Shown piece after piece: positions 7,531 to 17,402 of a stretch of 64,000 bases of DNA. The notes under the pieces are model-generated. The model had not been told where the DNA came from and made no database searches. It was given only the letters and a program-made list of their open reading frames with translations. This DNA is from Carpediemonas membranifera (taxonomy: Eukaryota; Fornicata), in contig JAHDYR010000062.1 of NCBI GenBank assembly GCA_019828565.1, forward strand, positions 1,116,001-1,180,000, read 5' to 3'. Every line of letters starts with the position of its first letter. Within the stretch, counting starts at the first letter, position 1. The position numbers were made by a program, and so were the translations under genes.

Positions 7531-7596
7531 TGTTGCGCAGTATAAACACATTGTTCGACCCTTCAATGGCACAGTAATGGCCCCCTTAAACTGCAC
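7531..7596 (-). repeat. GTGCAGTTTAA / ATGTGTTTA module, copy 2
   Basis: On the minus strand it starts GTGCAGTTTAAGGGGG, then ACTGTGCCATTGAAGGG, then a GTCGAACAATGTGTTTA block ending in TGCGCAACA. The middle ACTGTGC.ATTGA is shared with copy 3. The short frame opening at the ATG (MCLYCAT...) stops after 18 codons. Confidence 0.6.
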
Positions 7597-7831
7597 CCGA
7601 GAGACCTGGGCGTTTACGGCTGCTGGCCATCATCAGGTGTTGATAGCGCGTGCTTTGCACTAGCTCACTAGCATGGATGCTATTGTTGAGCGCGTCTCTG
7701 CCTCGCTCTCGAGTCCTGACTGACGGATGGAAGATGGAGTTGATACTGGCATCAACAGGTTCGTCGTCACTGCCCAATTACCTATGGCCCACCAGGAAGC
7801 GATAGTTTACAAGACACTAATCATCACAAGC

Positions 7832-8518
7832 TCAGCTCAGCCCGGCCCGGTTGAGCTGCGATTTCCCGGGGGTCTTCGGCTGCTTCAGACTCACGCTCTG
7901 CCGCATGGCCGGCGAGAGTGGCGAGCCCACATGGCCGACCATCGAGCCGACCTGTGTTCTGAGCTTCTCGAGACGCCCAATGGAAGACGACGACCAGGCG
8001 CTCGAGGAAGCCATGGACATGGACCGCACGAGCCCGGGAGAGGGACGCAGACCAGCCTGCTGGAGCCCAGCCTTAGTGAGAGGGCCGTCGTGCTGGGGTG
8101 TGCCAAAGGACGAGGCTGTCGCTGCTGCAAGCGTCTCGCTCTCATCCAGGAGTTGGGACTGGGCTCGTTCGAGGTCGCGGCGACGCTCCCGATCCACTTG
8201 CTGCCACTTGTACACGGCCTGCTGCGCGCGCTCGGCTCTGTTGACGGCGTCCTGCACGGTTTCTTGTTGGAACTTGATCTCGGCATCTTTTCTTCTGATG
8301 ACGGCCTCGAGGTCAGCAATGATGGAGCCCTGAGTGCTCTTCATTTCAGCTAGCTGTCTGTGGAGTTCTTTGTTCGCCTTGTCCAGTTGCTGGCACCTTT
8401 CACGAATGGCCTCCATTTCTCCCAACTGAGCAATGTAACGGGCGTTGAGGGCATCAATTCTGGCATCATTGGCGACCTCGTTCACACGTTTCGAGTCTAC
8501 CACTTCAGATTCAGACAT
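7832..8518 (-). CDS. Coiled-coil protein, function unknown
   Basis: 228 residues from ATG 8518. Residues ~20-135 are a long heptad-rich coiled coil (LGEMEAIRERCQQLDKANKE, LEAVIRRKDAEIKFQQETVQ, ERRRDLERAQSQLLDES). The C-terminal ~90 residues are Ser/Pro-rich and basic, with SP sites (PSPG, SPLSP, KTPGK), consistent with phospho-regulation. No catalytic domain or membrane segment is visible. Architectures like this are common among cytoskeletal and basal-body proteins, but that is only suggestive. Confidence 0.65.
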   Translation of the reverse strand: MSESEVVDSKRVNEVANDARIDALNARYIAQLGEMEAIRERCQQLDKANKELHRQLAEMKSTQGSIIADLEAVIRRKDAEIKFQQETVQDAVNRAERAQQAVYKWQQVDRERRRDLERAQSQLLDESETLAAATASSFGTPQHDGPLTKAGLQQAGLRPSPGLVRSMSMASSSAWSSSSIGRLEKLRTQVGSMVGHVGSPLSPAMRQSVSLKQPKTPGKSQLNRAGLS

Positions 8519-8824
8519 CTTTGCGTCTAATGGCGACCTTTTCGTTGTTCAAAACTTTTTCAACAGCTGTCGTCGATCTCGAAAATCTCCCAGTGTCAGA
8601 AGGGCAGGGACGGGGAATGCTCGGCAGTTCACTTTGTGGCAGTGTTCGTTGGGCCAAAGTTGCGAGAATAATGACACCTCCTGTTCTGCACATCATCATC
8701 ACATCACACTGATACACACCCGAAGCATCAGCATCTCCATTGTTATCAACCCAGGCTAAGTCCTCCACTCGATCAATCCCCATTGTTCTCGCCGTGATAA
8801 TTTAAATGCGGTAAAACAGGGCGC
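8519..8824. other. Intergenic stretch
   Basis: 306 bp between the coiled-coil gene start and the V-ATPase F stop. It contains a TTTAAATGCGG box near 8800 and a CATCATCACATCACAC stretch; no coding frame or structured RNA was recognised. Confidence 0.4.
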
Positions 8825-9199
8825 TCACAAGTCTCCCCGGCCTAAGATCATGGCAACACGCTCCATGAGCGGGTCTTCCTTCGGGTCGTACGATCCAATG
8901 GGCAGTTCGAGGATGACGGGGACGATGGCGGTGTAGTTGTCGATCTGGCGGCGAATGAGTTTGGCCGCAGCTTGGCTGATCAGAATGATGCTTATTCCGC
9001 TCTTGGGATCAGTGAACTTCTCAAAATATGACTTGATCTCGTCCATCTGGGTCTCTGGTTCGACGATAAGGTAGTTGTTGCCCGAATGGTCAGAGGAACC
9101 CGTTCCAGCGAGCAAAAACCCAACGACAGTGCTCTATGTAAGATAAAGACGAATGAGACAAACCTCGTCGGCGATGATCGCAATCTGACCAGTGGACAT
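8825..9199 (-). CDS. VMA7: V-type H+-ATPase subunit F
   Basis: 114-residue subunit F of the vacuolar proton pump, which links the V1 motor to the rotor stalk. Exon 1 (9199-9164) encodes MSTGQIAIIADE. A 30-bp intron (9134-9163) is removed, and exon 2 continues STVVGFLLAGTGSSDHSGNN. Together they give the family's opening (I.VIGDEDTV.GFLL.G) and the conserved NYLIVEPET, IILISQAAAKLIR and IVPVILELPIGSYDPKEDP blocks. Length matches the family (110-120). Without splicing the N-terminal strand is lost, so the intron is well supported. Confidence 0.93.
9134..9163 (-). other. 30-bp intron in VMA7
   Basis: GTTTGTCTC...CTTACATAG, phase 0 between GAG and AGC codons. Splicing restores the conserved DE-x-TV-x-GFLL junction of V-ATPase F. 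Confidence 0.9.
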
Positions 9200-9283
9200 T
9201 CTCGGCCAACTTGTTGTGAGGAGGCCTAACCTGCGAACAACACACAACACACAACCTCTGTTCATGTTTAGCACGAAATAAGC

Positions 9284-11992
9284 CTAGAACACCACGCCAA
9301 GCTGCTGCAGCATGGACTTGACGCCGTCGCCCCCGCCCCCGCTGCTCATGTTATCTGCACGGGCCAGCTGCAGCATCTGTGTGTACTCCGCGGCCCCACA
9401 GAGCGTGGCATCGCCCAGTGCCTCCACAAGCGCCCCGTCCGGCAGCCTCAGGAACTGCCTGTGGAGCGTCCGCCCGCCTGTCCGACTCAGTGTGAATATG
9501 CTGACGGCGATGGTGTCATCCTCCTTGCCGTCCTCGTGCGTGTTGACATACCGGTCGACCATGACCTTACGCCGCTCCCCGTTGGGCCCTCGGTACCGCT
9601 CGGTCTTCTCCAGCACCCATTGTAGCTCCCGAACGCTGATCTCCATGTCATGGGGAGTGCTCATCGGCGTCAAGTTCATCAGTCGCTGGAACGTGTCGGC
9701 GAGCAGGCCGCCCTGGTGGAAGTCCAGGATGTATATGTAAATGGATATAACTGACATAAATAGGGCCCCGACGAGGAAGCAGACGGTGAGGATGATGCCC
9801 CACATGCCGTTCCCGAGGATATCCCTGTTGCCGCCTTCCTGGTTGTCGAAGAAGGTGAAGAGCTTGAACAAGTCGCCAGAGTTCGTCCGGCCCCGGATCA
9901 GATCAGACACGAGGATCGTCACGGGGTCAAGGTCACAGATGACGAGCATCCATAGCGCCAGACGCCAGCCGGGGGCTACGAATGAGGGGCGGACAAGGTG
10001 GGATATCGCCCAGACGATGGCTATGGCGGTCAGGGCGACCGCCCAGCACGCGATAGGGCCTACGATGGTCATGCCGACCTCAGTGTACAGGCTAGCATTC
10101 TCGGCCTCGTAAGTTATGGTGTAGTATAAATAATTGTATGTAAATTCGCCCACAGCGACGCCCATGAGCTTGAGGAAGCCGTACTGGGTCAGGTAGTGCA
10201 CGTTCATGCTGAGGACGACACTGAAGACGGCGAACACGATCGACAGGAAGGCTACGACGCTCAGCGGGGCCAGGAACCCCAGGTCGTGAGCGATCATCCT
10301 CAGGGCGAGGTGGGCCTTGGAGCCGCTCTCCTCCTTGCCCTTGACGGTCTCCTCGAGCGGTACCTCGTCCGTGAACTTGAGCAGGTCGATGGCCTTGCCT
10401 GCCCCGTCCATGACGTCATCCTCCATGCCGGGGAGCACCCGAGCGCTGGGGGAGATCAGCTTCAGCGACCGGTTCATCTTCTGGCTTGTGAGTGACCGCG
10501 TGCTCATGGCCCTTGTCCGGTCCAGAGTCGACGGCTGCATCGCCAGGGAGTCCGTGGGGGCAGCCGTGTCAGGGTAGACCCGGACCCTGAGCCCGTCGTC
10601 CTTGCACTTGTACACACCGGGCGTGGGCGCCGGGTCTCGGGGCGACCCTTGCGTCGAGTCGTCGCTGTGGTAGGGGTATGCGGCGTGCCCGTACGTGCCC
10701 CCGCGGACAGCCGGTAAGGAGGGGGTATCCGCGGCCGAGGGAATCTCAAGTTCGAGCTGCCGCTGGATGTCTCTCACTGCCTCGACCTTCGCCTCGTGCA
10801 CGTCGGTGTCGGCTGGGTCCTCTGCGGCTGACTCGCCGATCCTCGCGATCTCCGGCATGAGTTCGAACGGCAGGTACCTCAGCAGCGAGTCTCTCGCCTT
10901 CGCCCACCGAGGCCGGGCCTGCTCCTGGGCCTGGAGCCGGCGGTACTCGGCGATACGGTCCTCGAGGCCGCTGAACTCGATGCCCAGGATCGACCCAGTT
11001 GACATGAGCTCGGTCTCAAACTCCCCGCGGCCCTTATGGAGGCGGGGCTCGTGCCTCAGTGAGAAGAAGAGGTTGCCGACCCACTCGTCCAGGGAGTCCG
11101 TGTACACCTGCGTGAAGTCGCGGTGGAGACTGACGCCGCGGTGGGGGCGGCCCTTGATCATGGCGACCTTGAAGTTGCCCTTGACCACGTTGAGGTTGGA
11201 GTTGACCAGTGGGAACACCGCCCACGCGACAGTGGTGCCCTTGTCGGCAAATAGACCGGCCTTGAGGACCAGCTCGAACTGGAGGCACATCGTGGCGTTC
11301 AGTAGGAACCGGCTGGGGCAGACCGTGGTCAGGGTCCGGCCTATGTCGCACACCAGCGTGTCCCTACGGCCGTTGTACATGAAAGGCTCCGTCATGTTCG
11401 ACTTGGGGCCGAACGGCGTCATGTTCCAGCGCTCCTTGCCGCCACCAACACGCGAGATCTTGCTGACCTTCATGTGGTAGATGCCGGGGGGCAGGCGGTC
11501 CTTGGGAGCGCGTATGGCGATCATGTCGATGTTCAGAGGGAGTCGGGCGTACCTCCAGTCGAACGTGTTGTACTTTCTGACGTCCGACGTCACGAGGCGG
11601 CCGTACGTAGCCTGCACCTCTCTCTTGCGGAGGGCAAGGGCGATGCTGAGCTGGAATTTTGCACGGTTGAACGCAACAGATAGGCCGTGGTAGCGCTTGC
11701 GGTCTGCTTTCTGCTGTTTCCTGAACGCTGAGCGGTGGTGCTTGCGCTTCTGTGCCTCTGTCTCCTTGATGGTCGAGAGCGTCCTCTTCACGCGGCGCGG
11801 TAGACGCTGGTGCTGCTTCTTATACCCGCTAACTATCTTTTTCACTTGTGTTACACGCTCCTTCTCAAGTTTCTTCTCACGTTTTTGAAGCTTCTTCTTG
11901 TCGTAGTTGCCAACGACGATCCAATCGTTCGCCGTTTCAATGGTGAATTCATCTACATAATTCAAGTCTATTTCGCTATCAGATTCCGACAT
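9284..11992 (-). CDS. Large multi-pass membrane protein with basic N-terminal coiled coil
   Basis: About 902 residues from ATG 11992 (MSESDSEIDLNYVDEF). Residues ~30-125 are strongly basic and helical (KKKLQKREKKLEKERVTQVK, AQKRKHHRSAFRKQQKADRK). A globular beta-rich region follows (~160-340; RLPPGIYHMKVSKIS, GNLFFSLRHEP), possibly C2-like. After a linker come about five hydrophobic helices at ~570-770, including LSVVAFLSIVFAVFSVVLSM, MTIVGPIACWAVALTAIAIV and GIILTVCFLVGALFMSVISI. A soluble ~130-residue tail closes the protein. I do not recognise the family. Its stop lies 84 bp from the V-ATPase F start and its start 112 bp from the IFT70 stop. Confidence 0.7.
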   Translation of the reverse strand: MSESDSEIDLNYVDEFTIETANDWIVVGNYDKKKLQKREKKLEKERVTQVKKIVSGYKKQHQRLPRRVKRTLSTIKETEAQKRKHHRSAFRKQQKADRKRYHGLSVAFNRAKFQLSIALALRKREVQATYGRLVTSDVRKYNTFDWRYARLPLNIDMIAIRAPKDRLPPGIYHMKVSKISRVGGGKERWNMTPFGPKSNMTEPFMYNGRRDTLVCDIGRTLTTVCPSRFLLNATMCLQFELVLKAGLFADKGTTVAWAVFPLVNSNLNVVKGNFKVAMIKGRPHRGVSLHRDFTQVYTDSLDEWVGNLFFSLRHEPRLHKGRGEFETELMSTGSILGIEFSGLEDRIAEYRRLQAQEQARPRWAKARDSLLRYLPFELMPEIARIGESAAEDPADTDVHEAKVEAVRDIQRQLELEIPSAADTPSLPAVRGGTYGHAAYPYHSDDSTQGSPRDPAPTPGVYKCKDDGLRVRVYPDTAAPTDSLAMQPSTLDRTRAMSTRSLTSQKMNRSLKLISPSARVLPGMEDDVMDGAGKAIDLLKFTDEVPLEETVKGKEESGSKAHLALRMIAHDLGFLAPLSVVAFLSIVFAVFSVVLSMNVHYLTQYGFLKLMGVAVGEFTYNYLYYTITYEAENASLYTEVGMTIVGPIACWAVALTAIAIVWAISHLVRPSFVAPGWRLALWMLVICDLDPVTILVSDLIRGRTNSGDLFKLFTFFDNQEGGNRDILGNGMWGIILTVCFLVGALFMSVISIYIYILDFHQGGLLADTFQRLMNLTPMSTPHDMEISVRELQWVLEKTERYRGPNGERRKVMVDRYVNTHEDGKEDDTIAVSIFTLSRTGGRTLHRQFLRLPDGALVEALGDATLCGAAEYTQMLQLARADNMSSGGGGDGVKSMLQQLGVVF

Positions 11993-12103
11993 TGCTTCAG
12001 AATGCCGATTGGTTGGTGCCGAATTCGGACTATGTGTCTTTTCTGACAATACTCAAGCAGCCGTGCAAAATCACTGCGATCTCGCTGACCCAAGCCTTCC
12101 GTT

Positions 12104-14038
12104 TTACATGAGCTTATACCGTATAAACAGCCTCTTAAACATTCTAGCCTCCTCGCCAATTGTCCTGAACGTCGGCATGGCGTCCTCCTGCCCCTCGAGC
12201 AGCCCTCCCTCTGTTGAACTGATCACGGTGCTGACGTCCTGCCCCACCGACTCTGCTTGGGTCAGGAAGTCGATGATATCGTCCAGTAGCCTCGAGGTGA
12301 TGCTCGTGATGTTCTTGCTGAGCTCGTCGATGAGCGCCAGGATGGGCAGCTTGACGTGCAGCCACGTGTCGGCCGAGATCTTCTGGTCCGGCGGATCCAT
12401 CGCCTTCAGCACGCGCTCGACACCGAACGCCATGTTGTTCTTCACGCAGTATAGCGTTCCAATGACGAGGTTGACGATGGTGAGATGGAAGTACGGCTTG
12501 GCGTCACTCCGCTCCATCGCAGCACGCTCCTCCGTGTCAATAGCGCGCATCAGCTCCTCCGCATCGGCGTTCTGAGTGAGCATAATGTGGCAGACGCAGG
12601 TGTTGGCCAGCACGACGGCGGGAACCTGCAGCAGGCGGCCCTCGTGGTCGTCGATGATCGGCCCGTAGTACTCGAGCGCGCCCTCGTAGTTCTCGGCGGC
12701 GTACAGCGTGTGCGCCATGTTGAGGCGCCACACCTCGTGCTCCGTCGCCTGGTCAGGGGCGGCGCGGAGGTGGGCTTCGACGGCGGCGTAGTTGCCGATG
12801 TCGTACAGTAGGCGCTCCTTGTTGCACATCACCGGGATATATGCGTTGAGCGCGGTCTCGTACTTCTTGACCCACTCGAGCATGGCTTCCTCGTTCGCTC
12901 GGTTCATTTGCTTCATCATTTGATTAAGGGCGGAAAGATGGCGGTTCTCGAGCTGCTCGAGCTTGTGGTACGCTTCTTCTTGGCTGGTCTGGGCCACGAT
13001 GAGGGCGTCCAGGAACAGAGCCCTGTCCGGTGTTAGGCATTGGGCCGCGAGGTTGCCGTTGTCGGCAAGCAGGCCGGCTGCCAAATCATACAGCTCGTGC
13101 TCGCAGTACATGAGGAGGAGGTTGCCGAACGTTTCCGGGGGGAACGGCGGGTTTGTCAGCAGGAAGTGGAGCTTCTGGAAGCCGCCGCTGGGGTCCGAGT
13201 CGATCTGCACCAGGGCCTTGTTGTGCAGCGTCACGGCGTCCAGCTCAGAGTCGTGTCGGAAGGGCATGTCGTTCAGGGCCCGGATGACGCCAGGCATGTT
13301 CTTGTTCTTCATCTCGAGTGCAGCACGGAGGTTGAACGTCTCGATGAGGGCCGATTGCTCCAGGGCGAAGGTGTTGCCCACAGAGCGCTGGCCGCGGGTC
13401 GACCGGGCGACCTCGGGGAACTGCTTGATGGCCTCGTCGAGGATGTCGTTGATGAGGCTGCGTGCGTTGGTCAGGTCATTCTCCTGGTAGTAGCATAGCG
13501 CGATGGCGTACAGCGTCAGCAGCCGCGTCTCGTCGTGCAGCTCATGGGCGGCCTCGAACTTCTCCCTGGCCTCCTTGAACTTCTGCTCCTTGTACAGGAC
13601 GCACCCCATCTGCACCAGGGACATCGGGTCCGCCTGGGAGTTCCCGACGGCCTTGCCAGCTCCTTGGAGGTCGTTGTTCTCGTAGCGGATGGCTGCCTGG
13701 AGGCGCTTGAGGGCTGGCTCGTTCTCTGCGGAGACGGTGGCAGTGGTGGCTAGGCGGAGGGCGTTCTGGTAGTCGCCGATCTTGTAATAGCAGGAAATCA
13801 GACTGAGGATTGTGTTTTCGTCCGTGGGGTCTGATTTCCTCAGCTGCTCATACAGATCAGCGGCCATTTCGAAGTTCTGAAGCCGGAAGTACGAATATGC
13901 CAGGAGGGAGCGGTATGCGATGGTGTCCTCGAACGAAATGAACTGTGTCGTCAATAGTTCCACGACATCCTCATAATTCTCTTCTGAAAAGAGCGTGTAG
14001 ACTTGCGAGGTGGCAGAGGAGCCACTGATGCCGTCCAT
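12104..14038 (-). CDS. IFT70: Intraflagellar transport protein IFT70 (TTC30/DYF-1)
   Basis: 644-residue TPR protein of the IFT-B complex, needed to build flagella. The ordered matches to TTC30 are extensive: YEDVVELL near the N-terminus, LLAYSYFRLQNFEMAADLYE, LKRLQAAIRYENNDL, MGCVLYKEQKFKEAREKF, RSVGNTFALEQSALIETFNL, PFPPETFGNLLLMYCEHELY, EYHKLEQLE and VNLVIGTLYCVKNNMAFGV. Length is that of the family (~650). ATG 14038 is the first in frame and gives the expected N-terminus. This is the clearest evidence that the organism is flagellated. Confidence 0.95.
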   Translation of the reverse strand: MDGISGSSATSQVYTLFSEENYEDVVELLTTQFISFEDTIAYRSLLAYSYFRLQNFEMAADLYEQLRKSDPTDENTILSLISCYYKIGDYQNALRLATTATVSAENEPALKRLQAAIRYENNDLQGAGKAVGNSQADPMSLVQMGCVLYKEQKFKEAREKFEAAHELHDETRLLTLYAIALCYYQENDLTNARSLINDILDEAIKQFPEVARSTRGQRSVGNTFALEQSALIETFNLRAALEMKNKNMPGVIRALNDMPFRHDSELDAVTLHNKALVQIDSDPSGGFQKLHFLLTNPPFPPETFGNLLLMYCEHELYDLAAGLLADNGNLAAQCLTPDRALFLDALIVAQTSQEEAYHKLEQLENRHLSALNQMMKQMNRANEEAMLEWVKKYETALNAYIPVMCNKERLLYDIGNYAAVEAHLRAAPDQATEHEVWRLNMAHTLYAAENYEGALEYYGPIIDDHEGRLLQVPAVVLANTCVCHIMLTQNADAEELMRAIDTEERAAMERSDAKPYFHLTIVNLVIGTLYCVKNNMAFGVERVLKAMDPPDQKISADTWLHVKLPILALIDELSKNITSITSRLLDDIIDFLTQAESVGQDVSTVISSTEGGLLEGQEDAMPTFRTIGEEARMFKRLFIRYKLM

Positions 14039-14265
14039 CCGAAAGTGTGAGAAATTTTGTGAGTAGGGTTTCGTATATTCCGCATAGCAACATCGAGAGG
14101 ATCAAAGAAGGGGACTTGACCCAGAAGAAGTCCCATGAGGGCTGGCATATGCTCATGCTTACAGACGCACACGGCCTGCTCCCGAGCCACCACAACACAT
14201 CCACAACTCAATGTCACCGCTAAGAAAAGTTTACGAAACGAGCAAGCTATGTCATAAATATGGTC

Positions 14266-15840
14266 TCATGTAAATACTACATACGTCTCACCGACGGTAT
14301 CGCCGATCTTGATCTCAATCCGCCGGCTGATTTCATTCCCTCGCAAGTGAAGTGCCTGTAACGCGGGGCAGCGGAGGAATGCTTGCGCGACACGATAGCT
14401 GGCTATGTCATCAAGCCCGCAGTCCTGGAGAAAGGCCACTTGCAGCTGAGGGAGCGGGGGCAGCAGTCGTGCGAGCATCAGGCCCCCGCTGCGGCCGAGG
14501 TCGTTGTCCCGGAGGTTGAGCTCCCTCAGCTGGGGGACGTGGGCGAGTGCGGGGGCCAGAGTGACCATCGCCTCCTCCCCCAACCCGCAGGCTGGCAGAC
14601 TCAGCCCACGCAGCGTGGGGGATGCCGCCAGGAGCTCGGCAAGGGCGGCCACCGCTGCGGGCAAGAGAGGTTGTGACCCCAGGTATATCTCCCGTATATC
14701 CGCATCTGACGCAGCCCGAAGGACCGCGGGGAGGGCGTCCGGTCTGATGCCGCAGTCCCACAGGTTCAGTGTCCTCAGTCTCGTCAGCGGCGTGAGTGCA
14801 TCGGCCAACAGGTCCGACGCGGGGCCCAAGTCTGTCCCCCACAGCCGGAGGTCGGACAGCAGAGGCATGCCGGGCAGGGCCTTGGCCAGACTAGCCAGTG
14901 CTCGTCTGTTGAGGCACGTCCGGGCAATGCCGAGGACCTGGACCCTCGTGAGCCGGTCCAGGACGGAGCACAGCATCGCCCCTCCCTCGCTGTTGAGCGG
15001 GTTATCGTCCAGCACCAATGAATTCAGATTCGTGAGATAATCAAGGCTCAGTGCCAGCCCCACCGCGCCCCGGGACCGGATGTCGTTCTGCCCAAGGTCA
15101 AGTGATCGCAGCTCCTGCATGCGGCACATGTACTTACCCACCCACTCCGCCCCGTCGTCACCGATGGCCGAGCCCTGCATATGCAGCTGCGCGAGGTGGG
15201 GCATGCTGTTCAGCGCCAGTGCGCATGCGCCGTCTGCTCCCAGCGGGTTGGCGGATAGGTCGAGGGACTCCAGCCGGTGTGCCTTGCGGAGGACACATGC
15301 GAGTGCCTCTGCGCCTTCGACACCCATGCCAACACTCGACAGCTCTAGTTTGACGAGGAGGTCGGGGCAGAGCTCCATGGCGATGAACCCGACGCCGTCA
15401 TCGCCCAGAGGGTTGAACCCGAGCATAAGCTGCTCTAACCGCAGCGGAGAAAGGCACTCAGAGAGCAGGGCGGCGTCATTGGTGTCGAGAGCGTTGCCGC
15501 GGAGGTCGATCGCAGTCAGATTCGAGAAGAGGGGGAGCAGGTCGAACAACGCGGGGGCTATAGCCACTGGCACGTTACCCGAAGAGGTGTACGCCGAGAT
15601 AAACTGCGTCACTGCGGCGATATTGTCATCGGGCGGTCGGAAACGGAGCAAGTATGGACATTCTTCGGCAATGCTCTCCCAAACCAGATCCGCGTATTCA
15701 CTAAGCTGGGATTCGGTCTCCGTTGCATGTACAGAGTCGATTTCTTCCACATCGGGCTCGAATTCCTCCTCAGATTCACTATCGAAATATGAGAACGTTG
15801 CAAGTCGATGTTTTGGCCTATTTGACCCTATTATCTGCAT
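14266..15840 (-). CDS. Leucine-rich repeat protein (RNase-inhibitor type)
   Basis: 524 residues. An acidic N-terminus (SESEEEFEPDVEEIDS) is followed from about residue 100 to the end by ~13 LRRs of 28-29 residues with the RI-type phase, e.g. LTAIDLRGNALDTNDAALL, LESLDLSANPLGADGACAL, LRSLDLGQNDIRSRGAVGL and LRELNLRDNDLGRSGGLML. There is no signal peptide, membrane helix or enzymatic domain. Such proteins are protein-protein scaffolds, and many in flagellates are axonemal, but no specific orthologue can be named. Confidence 0.8.
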   Translation of the reverse strand: MQIIGSNRPKHRLATFSYFDSESEEEFEPDVEEIDSVHATETESQLSEYADLVWESIAEECPYLLRFRPPDDNIAAVTQFISAYTSSGNVPVAIAPALFDLLPLFSNLTAIDLRGNALDTNDAALLSECLSPLRLEQLMLGFNPLGDDGVGFIAMELCPDLLVKLELSSVGMGVEGAEALACVLRKAHRLESLDLSANPLGADGACALALNSMPHLAQLHMQGSAIGDDGAEWVGKYMCRMQELRSLDLGQNDIRSRGAVGLALSLDYLTNLNSLVLDDNPLNSEGGAMLCSVLDRLTRVQVLGIARTCLNRRALASLAKALPGMPLLSDLRLWGTDLGPASDLLADALTPLTRLRTLNLWDCGIRPDALPAVLRAASDADIREIYLGSQPLLPAAVAALAELLAASPTLRGLSLPACGLGEEAMVTLAPALAHVPQLRELNLRDNDLGRSGGLMLARLLPPLPQLQVAFLQDCGLDDIASYRVAQAFLRCPALQALHLRGNEISRRIEIKIGDTVGETYVVFT

Positions 15841-16124
15841 ATCACTAGCCCTATTACTCGAGGTTCCTCCGACCGTCGTTCCTATGGCCGGAGTCTGCAG
15901 TGCTCCGAGCGTTGCGGGCTAAAGTGCGGGATCCAGCAGTAGGCCTTGTGTCACGGCGCCCACCTCGGAGAGGGTCTGCTGTTGAGTCATATATATAGAC
16001 ATATATGGTAAATACGGCAGAAAGTCTCTCGATATTGCCTTTCTTCGTCTTGAGATATGAAGGGGGCACGATACATCTGCCAGCCCTGTGTCAAGGAGAG
16101 CTTAACCTTTGTTTATTATCATCA

Positions 16125-17402
16125 TTAGGGCATGAGGTTGCGCTTGCGGGCCTCAGCGGTGAGGTTGGCGCGATCGTCGGGGTGGGCGATAGCAATCAGG
16201 GCCTTAGCGCGTTCCTCGAGGGACTTGCCCCAGAGCTTGGCGATGCCGTACTCGGTGACGACGTAGTCGATGTCGTAGCGGCCGGTGACGACGCCAGCAC
16301 CCTGCTTGATCCAGGGGACGATGCGGGCCGCGCCCTTCTTGGTGCGGGAGGGCAGGGCGATGATGGGCTTGCCGCCCTCGGACATGGCGGCGCCGCGCAT
16401 GAAGTCGAGCTGGCCTCCAACGCCAGAGTGGATACGGGTGCCGATCGAGTCGGCGACAGACTGTCCAGTGAGGTCAACCTCGATGGCGCCGTTGACGGCG
16501 ATGACCTTGGGGTTCTGGGCGATGACTCTCGGGTCATTGGTCCAGTCGACGTTCATCATCATGAGGCCGGGGTGGTCGTTGATCGTCTCGAACAGGCGGG
16601 CCGAGCCGAGGGCGAAGGAGGCGACCATGCGGTTGGGCATCACGGCCTTCTTGGCGTTGTTGATGACGCCCTTCTGCATGAGGTCGACGACGCCCTCGCT
16701 GAGCATCTCAGTGTGGATGCCGAGGTCCTTGTGGCTGGTCAGGAAGCCCATGACAGCATCAGGGACACCACCGAAGCCGATCTGGAGGGTAGAGCCGTCC
16801 TCGATAAGAGAGGCGACGTTCTTGCCGATAGTCTGCTCAATCTCGCCGCCAGCGCGGGAGGCGTTGCAGTGGAGGGGCATCGCCTCCTCGCAAAGGACGT
16901 CAACCTCGTCCATGTGGACCGTGGCGTCGCCGAAGGTGCGGGGGAAGTTGGGGTTGATCATGCCGATGACTTGGCGGGAGTGATCCATGGCGACCTTCGT
17001 GGCGATGACGTTCGAGCCGAGGGACATGAAGCCGTGGCGATCGGGTGGGGAGCACTGGATGATGGTCGTGTCGACGGGGAAGTCCTTGCTGCGGATGAGC
17101 TTGGGGATCTGGTGGAGCATGATGGGCGTCATGGTCGCGTGGGGCTGGTTCACCTCGTTGCGGACGTTGTGGGCGACGAACTCGGCGTTCATCTTGAAGC
17201 TCTTGGAGAACTCCTTCTTGGCGTAGTCTGCAGAACCCTCAGTGTGAACGTGGCACACCTCAACGTTGGAGAGGCTCTCGTGGCGACGAACCATGGCCTC
17301 AACGAGAGGAGTGGGCGTCGCAGAGGTGCCGTGAAGCCAAACACGGGTGTTGGAGCGAATTCCCTTGACGGCGGAATCAACAGAGACAAGCTTGGGCGCC
17401 AT
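16125..17402 (-). CDS. Acetate:succinate CoA-transferase / acetyl-CoA hydrolase family
   Basis: 425 residues from ATG 17402 (MAPKLVSVDSAVKGI). Class I CoA-transferase that moves CoA between acetate and succinate or a related acid. Family hallmarks: CSPPDRHGFMSLG (~residue 140), LQIGFGGVPDAVMGFL, AVNGAIEVDLTGQ, SGVGGQLDFMRGAAMSEGGK, the catalytic-glutamate strand DYVVTEYGIAKLWG and HPDDRANL near the C-terminus. In anaerobic protists this enzyme makes acetate in mitochondrion-related organelles, coupled to succinate thiokinase. I see no clear presequence, so location is open. 4-hydroxybutyrate CoA-transferase has the same fold and is the main alternative. Confidence 0.9.
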   Translation of the reverse strand: MAPKLVSVDSAVKGIRSNTRVWLHGTSATPTPLVEAMVRRHESLSNVEVCHVHTEGSADYAKKEFSKSFKMNAEFVAHNVRNEVNQPHATMTPIMLHQIPKLIRSKDFPVDTTIIQCSPPDRHGFMSLGSNVIATKVAMDHSRQVIGMINPNFPRTFGDATVHMDEVDVLCEEAMPLHCNASRAGGEIEQTIGKNVASLIEDGSTLQIGFGGVPDAVMGFLTSHKDLGIHTEMLSEGVVDLMQKGVINNAKKAVMPNRMVASFALGSARLFETINDHPGLMMMNVDWTNDPRVIAQNPKVIAVNGAIEVDLTGQSVADSIGTRIHSGVGGQLDFMRGAAMSEGGKPIIALPSRTKKGAARIVPWIKQGAGVVTGRYDIDYVVTEYGIAKLWGKSLEERAKALIAIAHPDDRANLTAEARKRNLMP

